Shown here: positions 7,254 through 13,780 of the stretch, piece by piece | Position numbering within the stretch: position 1 is the first letter of the stretch | Layout of the letters: every line of letters begins with the position of its first letter | Assembly: GCA_018241425.1 (NCBI GenBank) | Contig: JAFEDU010000002.1 | Coordinates: 186,001-250,000, forward strand | Source: Pseudomonadota bacterium | Lineage (GTDB): Bacteria; Pseudomonadota; Gammaproteobacteria; Steroidobacterales; Steroidobacteraceae | Direction: 5' to 3' | Length of the DNA: 64,000 bases | Notes under the pieces: generated by a model | Told to the model about the DNA's origin: nothing | What the model saw: the letters and a program-made list of their open reading frames with translations, nothing else | Database searches by the model: none | Made by a program: the position numbers and the translations under genes

Positions 7254-10106
7254 ATGCGCGTCACGCGATGGCTCCCCCTGGCCGCGGCCCTGCTGGCCGC
7301 GCGGCTTTGTATCGCCCAGTCGCCGTCTCCGGACGTCCCCGAGCCCGGCTCCGCGGAGGAGATCGCCCGCGCCACCACCGAGTCGCGGTTCCTGTCGCCC
7401 TGGGTGTCCTACCTGCCCCAGTCCCAGGGCGTCGTGTCCCCCCGCGCCTTCCTGCACCGCATCCCGGGGGCGCCGGGTGAGCTGGTCAATGCCGAGACCA
7501 CCTACGCCTATTTCCGGGCGCTCGCCGCCTCCTCGCCGCGCGTGAAGCTCTTCAGCATCGGGCGCTCGGAGGAGGGACGCGACATCGTGCTGCTCGCCAT
7601 CGCTGACGAGCAGGGCATCGCCGACCTCGAGAGCCTCAAGGCCGCCACCGCCGCGCTCGCCGATCCGCGCCGCACGGATGCGGCGGCGGCCGAGGCCCTG
7701 ATCGCCAGGGCCCGGCCGGTGTACTACTTCAACGCCGGGCTGCACTCGGACGAGACCGGTTCCACCGAGTCGGTGATCGAGCTCGCCTACCGACTGGCGG
7801 TGTCCGAGCAGCCGATGATCCGCCGCATCCGCGAGAACGTGGTGGTACTCATCAACCCGGTCGCGAACCCCGACGGGCGCGACAAGCAGGTGGAATGGTT
7901 CTATCGCTACCTCAAGGGGCGCACCGACCAGGCGAGCCTGCCGCGCCAGGCGCCGCCGTACTGGTCGAAGTACGCGTTCGTCGACATCAACCGCGACGCG
8001 CACCAGCTCGTGCACCAGACCACGCGCGCGGTGTATCGCATGATGTTCGACTGGCACCCGCAGGTGATCCACGACCTGCACGAGAGCGTGGCGCTGCTCA
8101 TGACCTGGAACGGCACCAACCCGATCAACAGCCACGTCGACCCGATCACCTACGCCGAGCGGCTCGAGATGAGCTTCCACGAGGTGCAGACGCTGACGGG
8201 CTTCGGCATGCCGGGCGTGTGGACCTGGAACTTCGGGGACGACTGGGCGCACCTGTACCTGGACTCGATCGCGACCAACCACAACGCCGACGGCCGCGGC
8301 TACGAGACCTTCGGCAACGGCAGCGCCGAGACCATGCGCAGCGAGCAGCCGGGGGATGACAGCAGCATCGAGTGGTTCCGCCCGCTGCCGCCGCCCAAGC
8401 CCGCGAGCTTCCTGTGGTCGGCGCGTGACAACCTCAACTACAACGAGACCGCGATGCTCGCGGCGCTGGACGACACGGCGCTGCAGGCGAAGACGCTGCT
8501 GCGGAACTACTACAGCAAGGGATTGCATTCCTACCAGCGCGGCCTCGAGGCCGCACCCTACGGGTTCGTGATCCCGGCGGACCAGGGCGATCCTGAGCGC
8601 GTGGCACAGATGGTCGGCCGCCTGATCGATCTGGGGATCGAGGTTAACCGCGCCGATGCACCCATCACCCTCAAGGACGGCAGCTGGCCGGCGGGAACGT
8701 ACGTGGTGCGCCTCGACCAGCCCTACCGCGACTACGCGGTCGACCTCCTGAGCCTGCAGCAGTACCCCAAGGATGCACCCGAGGCCTATGACGATGTGAG
8801 CTGGTCCTTCCCCGCCCACTACCACCTCTCGGTCGTGGCGACCGGGGACCCGGCGGTGCGTGCGCTGCCGCTGACGCTGCTCAAGGGCGCCCCGCAGGTT
8901 CCCGCAAGCATCAAGGGCGCCGGGCCCGTCTACCTCCTGGCCGATACGGGACAGGAAGGGCTGCTCGAGGCACGCTTCGCGCTCTCGCGCTTCAAGGTGT
9001 CGATCGCGGAACGTGCATTCCGCGCAGGCGACCGGGACTACCCGGCCGGCAGCTGGATCCTCAATGCCCAGGCGGGACTGCCCGCAGCGCTGCGCGACCT
9101 GGCGAGTCGCCTGGGACTGGGGTTCGAGAGCGTTGCCGCCGTCCCGGACGTCGCGCGCCACGATGCGCCCGTGCCGCGGCTCGGGCTGTGGGTGCCCTGG
9201 GCCGATACGGACACGGCCGGGTGGGCACGCTTCAGCCTCGATCAGCGCCACATCCCCTATCACTACGTACGCGACGAGGACGTGCGGGCCGGCCACCTGC
9301 ATGAGCACTACGACGTGCTGGTCTACCCGCACGTCGACCTCGAGCTCGCCGAGCAGATCGAGGGCCTCAACAAGAGCTGGGGCCCGATGCCGTTCAAGAA
9401 GACGGCCGCGACGCCGAGCCTCGGCACCCCGGTGTCCTCGGACGACATCACCGGTGGGGTGGGGTACTCGGGCCTGGCCGAGCTGCAGCGGTTCATCGAC
9501 TCGGGCGGCCTCATGATCACCCTCGGCAGCGGCTCGATGCTGCCGCTGGAGGCGGGCCTCGTCCGTGGCGTGCGTCGCGAGGCGGGCGGCACGCCACGCA
9601 GCTCACAGGGCGGCGGTTCGGCGGCCGCGGCCGCGTCGCAGGGCGCCGAGACGCGCACCCCGGGGGCCCACGTGCGGGTGTCGTTCGCACGCCCCGAGCA
9701 CCCGATCGCCTACGGCTACGGCAGCCGGACCTGGGTGTTTCGCCAGAACTTCCCGCTCTACTCAATTCCACGTCGCTGGCTGCGCATGGCGTACTGCACG
9801 GTGTGCCTGGACGGCCCGGTGGACCGCAGCCCGATCGTGCTCGAGTGGGGCGACCGCGACGGCGCGCCGTTCGTGGTGAGCGGCCAGGCCTGGGGCGAGG
9901 ACAACCTCGTCGGGCGCGCCGCGATCATGGACCTGCCTTCCGGCAAGGGCCACGTGATCACCTACAACTTCAATCCGCTGCACCGGGACCTCAACCGCGG
10001 CGACCAGCGCCTGTTGTGGAATGCCATCCTCAACTGGCGGGCGATCGTGACCGCGCCGGTGCCGCCCCCGGCTCCGGCTGCAGCAGGCTCAGGGGCGGCG
10101 CAATGA
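7254..10106 (+). CDS. Exported M14-family zinc carboxypeptidase-like protein
   Basis: A 950-residue protein with a signal peptide (RWLPLAAALLAARLCIAQ). The M14 zinc motif HSDE (His164, Glu167) follows VYYFNAGL, the substrate-pocket segment NPVANPDGRD lies near 202-210, and the third zinc ligand is His276 in HDLHES. The catalytic region occupies about residues 75-430. The long remainder resembles the extra domains of ~900-residue M14 proteins, with a GATase-like fold around 690-900, interrupted by a Gly/Ser/Ala-rich linker (SSQGGGSAAAAASQG). The open frame extends upstream to 7104, but the ATG at 7254 starts the signal peptide and has a GAGG site. Role: periplasmic peptide trimming. The stop overlaps the convergent cupin gene by 18 bases. 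Confidence 0.88.
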   Translation: MRVTRWLPLAAALLAARLCIAQSPSPDVPEPGSAEEIARATTESRFLSPWVSYLPQSQGVVSPRAFLHRIPGAPGELVNAETTYAYFRALAASSPRVKLFSIGRSEEGRDIVLLAIADEQGIADLESLKAATAALADPRRTDAAAAEALIARARPVYYFNAGLHSDETGSTESVIELAYRLAVSEQPMIRRIRENVVVLINPVANPDGRDKQVEWFYRYLKGRTDQASLPRQAPPYWSKYAFVDINRDAHQLVHQTTRAVYRMMFDWHPQVIHDLHESVALLMTWNGTNPINSHVDPITYAERLEMSFHEVQTLTGFGMPGVWTWNFGDDWAHLYLDSIATNHNADGRGYETFGNGSAETMRSEQPGDDSSIEWFRPLPPPKPASFLWSARDNLNYNETAMLAALDDTALQAKTLLRNYYSKGLHSYQRGLEAAPYGFVIPADQGDPERVAQMVGRLIDLGIEVNRADAPITLKDGSWPAGTYVVRLDQPYRDYAVDLLSLQQYPKDAPEAYDDVSWSFPAHYHLSVVATGDPAVRALPLTLLKGAPQVPASIKGAGPVYLLADTGQEGLLEARFALSRFKVSIAERAFRAGDRDYPAGSWILNAQAGLPAALRDLASRLGLGFESVAAVPDVARHDAPVPRLGLWVPWADTDTAGWARFSLDQRHIPYHYVRDEDVRAGHLHEHYDVLVYPHVDLELAEQIEGLNKSWGPMPFKKTAATPSLGTPVSSDDITGGVGYSGLAELQRFIDSGGLMITLGSGSMLPLEAGLVRGVRREAGGTPRSSQGGGSAAAAASQGAETRTPGAHVRVSFARPEHPIAYGYGSRTWVFRQNFPLYSIPRRWLRMAYCTVCLDGPVDRSPIVLEWGDRDGAPFVVSGQAWGEDNLVGRAAIMDLPSGKGHVITYNFNPLHRDLNRGDQRLLWNAILNWRAIVTAPVPPPAPAAAGSGAAQ

Positions 10107-10745
10107 GGATCCGAGGTAGCAGCCGAACTCCTTGACGAAGTTCACCGAGACCCGGGCGTGCACGCGGCCCTGCCGGTCCAGGAACTCGGCCGTGTCGTCG
10201 TGCGGGACGACCGGGCCGTGCCAGACGTTCGGGTGCAGGTAGAGCCCGCGCCGGCCGTCGCAGTAGAAGGTGACGAAGGAATCCGGGCGCACGTCGTCGC
10301 CGGGGAGCGCCAGCGGCACCACGAAGCTCTTGCCGGTGCTGGGGTAGAAGAGCTGTCCGCCGTCGGGGTGGTAGTTGGCGCGCCACATCAGCGCGCGCTC
10401 GCGCACGCCACCGTTGCCTGAGCCGCTCGCCTCCTCGGGCCAGGTGCTCCAGCCGAAGAGATAGCTGTCCCCGACCGCGTTGTTGCGGGCGTACAGCGTC
10501 TGGCCGCGCCAGGCGAACTCGAACGTGCCCTCGGCGATGCCGCCCTGGTTCCCGGTGTTCGCATCGATCGGGCGCCGACCCTGCGCCGGCCAGGGCACGA
10601 TCTCGATGTTGCAGGCGTGCGGGTCGTCGACGAGGTAGCCGTAACCGTCGAGGCTCTCATCGGTTGCGGCCACGAGCGGGGCATCGTGGACCCGCCGCAC
10701 GCCGGTGGAGGGTGCGTAGGCGAGCTTGCTGATGTCGAAGTCCAT
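10089..10745 (-). CDS. AllA-like (ureidoglycolate lyase family) cupin
   Basis: A 218-residue cupin whose second half (FYPSTGKSFVVPLALPGDD, then LYLHPNVWHGPV) matches the ureidoglycolate lyase family. E. coli AllA is about 160 residues, so this is a longer version with an inserted middle segment around 60-105. No other allantoin or ureide genes are present. It is the last gene of the operon with the TmpA/TmpB-like oxygenases, 20 bases after the HD protein. The context suggests a lyase or isomerase acting on an intermediate of that pathway rather than on ureidoglycolate (inference). The ATG at 10745 is used; the longer open frame upstream is an out-of-frame shadow of the neighbours. Confidence 0.75.
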   Translation of the reverse strand: MDFDISKLAYAPSTGVRRVHDAPLVAATDESLDGYGYLVDDPHACNIEIVPWPAQGRRPIDANTGNQGGIAEGTFEFAWRGQTLYARNNAVGDSYLFGWSTWPEEASGSGNGGVRERALMWRANYHPDGGQLFYPSTGKSFVVPLALPGDDVRPDSFVTFYCDGRRGLYLHPNVWHGPVVPHDDTAEFLDRQGRVHARVSVNFVKEFGCYLGSSLRRP

Positions 10746-10765
10746 GAAGGTTCCGATTCTTGTGG

Positions 10766-11320
10766 TCAGACCGGGCGCACGCGCGCCAGGGAATCGATGA
10801 GGTGTGCATAGTCGCGTAGCCCGGGTGTGCTCAGGCCTGCGACCTTGCCCTGGTCGTCGCAGCGACGCACGAGCACGGCCTCGCGGTAGTAGGGTTCGGC
10901 CTCGAACTGCGCCACCTCCACGTCGGCCATCGGGCCACCCTGCAGCTTCAGGGTGTGGACCGAGGCGGTGCTCAGCTGGTTGAAGTACTGCGCATCCGTG
11001 GCGCACAGGTAGCGCTTGGCCGGCACGTGCAGGCGTACCGGCTCGGAGACGGATGGCGCGAAGCGCTGCGCCAGCCAGCGTGCGCCGACCTCCTCGTGAC
11101 GGGCATCGCTCACCCAGTCCTCGATGGCTTCCGGCACGTCCTCGATGAGATGACCGACGTCGTGCAGGAGGGCCGCCACCACCAGTTCGTCGCTGCCGCC
11201 GGCCAGGCGCGCGAAGTGGGCGGCCTGCAGCCCGTGCTCGAGCATCGACACGCGCTCGCCGAAGTAGGCACCGGATCCCAGGCGCCCGTAGAGCGACAGC
11301 ACTTCCTCGGAGACACTCAT
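10766..11320 (-). CDS. tmpB: HD-domain mixed-valent diiron oxygenase, TmpB/PhnZ type
   Basis: A 184-residue HD-domain protein. Its metal-site residues match the spacing of the phosphonate oxygenase PhnZ almost exactly: Tyr19-x-x-Glu22, His29, His53-Asp54, His75 and His98, followed by Lys102 in HVPAKRYL and a late Asp in LRDYAHLID. The Tyr/Glu pair is the signature separating C-P-cleaving HD oxygenases from ordinary HD phosphohydrolases. PhnZ cleaves 1-hydroxy-2-aminoethylphosphonate to glycine and phosphate; TmpB cleaves the trimethylated analogue to glycine betaine and phosphate. The start overlaps the stop of the TmpA-like gene (ATGA), the same pairing as in the TmpAB pathway. The family call is strong; substrate is inferred from the partner. 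Confidence 0.78.
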   Translation of the reverse strand: MSVSEEVLSLYGRLGSGAYFGERVSMLEHGLQAAHFARLAGGSDELVVAALLHDVGHLIEDVPEAIEDWVSDARHEEVGARWLAQRFAPSVSEPVRLHVPAKRYLCATDAQYFNQLSTASVHTLKLQGGPMADVEVAQFEAEPYYREAVLVRRCDDQGKVAGLSTPGLRDYAHLIDSLARVRPV

Positions 11321-12462
11321 GCGGGGTCCCGCGAGAGCGTGCGGCGCAGCAGCGCGGTCTCGCTGTAGACGCTGTCGCGGCTGAGGTAACAGCCCCGCAG
11401 GTGTCGCGGGAACCGGGCCGAGGAGAACGCCGTGCGGCCGTGCAGCACGCGCTGGTTGTCGAACACCACGAGGTGTCCGGCACCGAGCGTGGTACGCAGC
11501 TGGAAGCGCGGCTCGCGCAGCAGGGCGGCAAAGCGGCGGTAGGCGGCGTAGAAGCGGCGTGCATCCCGGGCGGGCAGGTTCAGCGGGGCGATCGAGCGGT
11601 TGTTGTAGTGCACCGCGCGCACGCGCCCCCCGATGCTGAGCTGGATGAGGGGACGCTCGGCGTACAGCTCCGCGTCCCTGGACTGGTACAGGAACGGCAC
11701 GGCAGTCTCCGTCAGCACGGTGAAGTCCTCTACCGCAGTGGCGCGCAGGTGCTCCGCGAGCGCGATGCCGTCGGCGAACAGGCTCGCGCCTCCCTCGTTC
11801 GAGGGCACGAGCGCGTGCAGCGCCTGGAATCCCGGCACCGGCTCGCGGTAGGGATTGTCGGTGTGCAGGCCCAGGCCCAGGTCCGAGTAGGCCAGGTTCT
11901 CCGGCTGCGGCACCGAGCGCACGTCGAAGGTGAGGCCGTAGTTGGTCTCGAGCACGCGCCCGATGCCGGTCATTGCCTCGATGATGGCCGGTTCGCGGGC
12001 CGGCACGTCCTCGAGGAAAGCGAGCCCGTCCTGCACCAGGCGGGTGAGCCAGGTCAGGCGCGTGCGCGGGTCGGCGCCGAGGCGGGGGAGGCTCGCCCAG
12101 GCGAAGTCGCGACGCGCATCGAGCGTGCTGCCCTCGAGCCAGGTCCGCACGCGCATCTCCGGTCGCGGGTCGGCGCCCGCGGCGTGCGCTGCTAGCCAGG
12201 CGAGCGGGTAGTCGGTGGGCGCGGACTCGCCCTCCCACTCGATGCGCACCCCGCCGTTTTCCTGGCGGGCCGCGCGGATGCGCGGATCCTGAGGTACGTC
12301 GAGCACGTCGATGAGGCGCTGGCCGCTGTGGGCGTCGCGATCGCTGGCGCGGTTGTCGCGCAGCCAGATGCTGGCGTACTCGCTCTCGCGGCCGTCAGCC
12401 CACTTGAGCGTGAGCGCTTCGGGAGCGCTGGTGATTCTCTGCAGGGCGTAGGTTTCAGGCAT
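11317..12462 (-). CDS. tmpA: Fe(II)/2-oxoglutarate oxygenase, TmpA / gamma-butyrobetaine hydroxylase-like
   Basis: A 381-residue protein with an N-terminal DUF971-like domain (~1-90, YASIWLRDN) and a TauD/GBBH oxygenase domain. Iron ligands are His200-x-Asp202 (LGLHTDNPYREP) and His341 (VLHGR), with an Arg-rich 2-oxoglutarate-binding segment after it. The Cys cluster that binds zinc in gamma-butyrobetaine hydroxylase is absent: the loop reads RASDRDAHSGQRL. TmpA hydroxylates C1 of 2-(trimethylammonio)ethylphosphonate, handing the product to TmpB. True gamma-butyrobetaine hydroxylase is the main alternative. The coupled HD oxygenase and OPA transporter argue for the phosphonate role. The ATG at 12462 overlaps the transporter end by eight bases. 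Confidence 0.72.
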   Translation of the reverse strand: MPETYALQRITSAPEALTLKWADGRESEYASIWLRDNRASDRDAHSGQRLIDVLDVPQDPRIRAARQENGGVRIEWEGESAPTDYPLAWLAAHAAGADPRPEMRVRTWLEGSTLDARRDFAWASLPRLGADPRTRLTWLTRLVQDGLAFLEDVPAREPAIIEAMTGIGRVLETNYGLTFDVRSVPQPENLAYSDLGLGLHTDNPYREPVPGFQALHALVPSNEGGASLFADGIALAEHLRATAVEDFTVLTETAVPFLYQSRDAELYAERPLIQLSIGGRVRAVHYNNRSIAPLNLPARDARRFYAAYRRFAALLREPRFQLRTTLGAGHLVVFDNQRVLHGRTAFSSARFPRHLRGCYLSRDSVYSETALLRRTLSRDPA

Positions 12463-13780
12463 GGGCGCTCCGCGCAGCGCGGGTGTTGAGCAGGTAAAGG
12501 ACGCCGGCACAGGCAGCTGCGGCGGCACTGATGACGGCGAGGGCCACGAACACGCCCTCCCAGCCGTAGGCCGCGTGGACGCGCGCGGCGGTATCGCCTG
12601 CCATGATACCGCCTATGTATCCGATGCCGTCGATGATGCCCGAGGAAGCGGCGCTCGCCTGCTTGCCACCGAAGTCGAGCGCAAACGCTCCGCCCAGGTA
12701 CGAGTACGGGCCGAGCAGGCAGAAAGCGACGATACCGATCATGATCACCGGGAAGACAATGTTGCTGGCACCTGCGTGCACTCCCATCAGCACGAGGAGC
12801 GCCGCCGCGGCACCACCCAGGCCGAGGAACATCAGCAGCGCCCGTCCGTTCAGGCCCATGCGGTCGCTCAGCCAGCCGCACAGAAGCACCGAAGCCACGC
12901 CGACACCGGGAAAGACGGCGCTCCAGGTGGCGGCATCGCTCATGCTGAACCCGAGGTGCCCGTGCAGGTACTCCGGCGTCCAGCTGTTGAAGGTCTCCCG
13001 GATTATCGTGCAGGCAAACGAGAGCACGCAAACCAGCACGAACGCCGGGCTGCGAATCAGCGGGAGCAGCAGTTCCCATACGCTCCCGGGGGGCTTCTCG
13101 GTCTGCGCGAACAGGTTGAGCGGGTTGGCCTGGGCCTGCGCATGGCCCTCGTCGGTGCGCGACTCACGCAGCCACAGGAGGCCCGCGAGCAGCGTCACGG
13201 CTGCCACGGCGGCCGCGAAGAAGAACAGCGTCCGCCAGCCGTAGCCGTGGCCGATGAGCATGCCCATCTGCTGGCGCGCGAGCGCATCTCCGACCAGGTA
13301 GCTCAGGGACAGGATCGCGAGCACCGTCCCGTAGGAAGTGTAATTGAACCACTTCGAGGACACCTTGATGAGACCTGCCCAGCCGACCGACTGCGTGAGG
13401 CGGTTGCCGACCCAGGCGAGCGTGAACAGAGGGACGGTCCCCGATAAGCCGAAGAGAAGCGTGAACAGCGCCGCACCGCCGACGCCGATCAGGAAGTTGC
13501 GCCGGCCACCCCAGTAGTCGCCGAGCCCAGTCAGGAACAGCTTGCCGGCGGCATAGGCCGCGACACCGTACGAGGTGATCGAACCCAGGCGGATCAGCGC
13601 CTCGCTGTGGTCCATGCCGCGACGGGTGAGTTCGTCCGCGAGCAGCGGGGTCGCCACCGAAAGGTCGGCGCGGCAGTAGTAGCAGGCCGCGTAACCGACG
13701 AACAGCAGCAGGATGGTGCGCACCTGGGCGCGGCGCAGCGATGCCGTCGGTGGGTCGATCGCGGTCGTGGCGGTGCTCAT
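12455..13780 (-). CDS. OPA-family MFS transporter (GlpT/UhpT-like), probable phosphonate importer
   Basis: A 441-residue, ~12-helix major facilitator protein of the organophosphate:phosphate antiporter family. The helix-1 segment FVGYAACYYCRADLSVATP aligns with GlpT. Arg37 matches GlpT Arg45, and Arg261 (in CTIIRETFNSWTPEYL) matches GlpT Arg269; these two arginines bind the phosphate group in GlpT. Family members exchange organophosphates for Pi. Next to two oxygenases that would release Pi from a phosphonate, such exchange would be economical (inference). The ATG at 13780 is chosen because it overlaps the upstream stop as ATGA; an alternative ATG at 13807 would lie inside the PHP gene. Confidence 0.85.
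   Translation of the reverse strand: MSTATTAIDPPTASLRRAQVRTILLLFVGYAACYYCRADLSVATPLLADELTRRGMDHSEALIRLGSITSYGVAAYAAGKLFLTGLGDYWGGRRNFLIGVGGAALFTLLFGLSGTVPLFTLAWVGNRLTQSVGWAGLIKVSSKWFNYTSYGTVLAILSLSYLVGDALARQQMGMLIGHGYGWRTLFFFAAAVAAVTLLAGLLWLRESRTDEGHAQAQANPLNLFAQTEKPPGSVWELLLPLIRSPAFVLVCVLSFACTIIRETFNSWTPEYLHGHLGFSMSDAATWSAVFPGVGVASVLLCGWLSDRMGLNGRALLMFLGLGGAAAALLVLMGVHAGASNIVFPVIMIGIVAFCLLGPYSYLGGAFALDFGGKQASAASSGIIDGIGYIGGIMAGDTAARVHAAYGWEGVFVALAVISAAAAACAGVLYLLNTRAARSAHA

Noticed and set aside
7230..9332. Long leftward open frame of about 700 codons opposite the M14 peptidase
   Set aside because: Antisense shadow of a gene with intact zinc motifs; no recognisable domain and no ribosome site.
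10766..11320. Ordinary HD-domain phosphohydrolase
   Set aside because: The Tyr-x-x-Glu pair, His spacing and partner oxygenase fit the PhnZ/TmpB oxygenases better.
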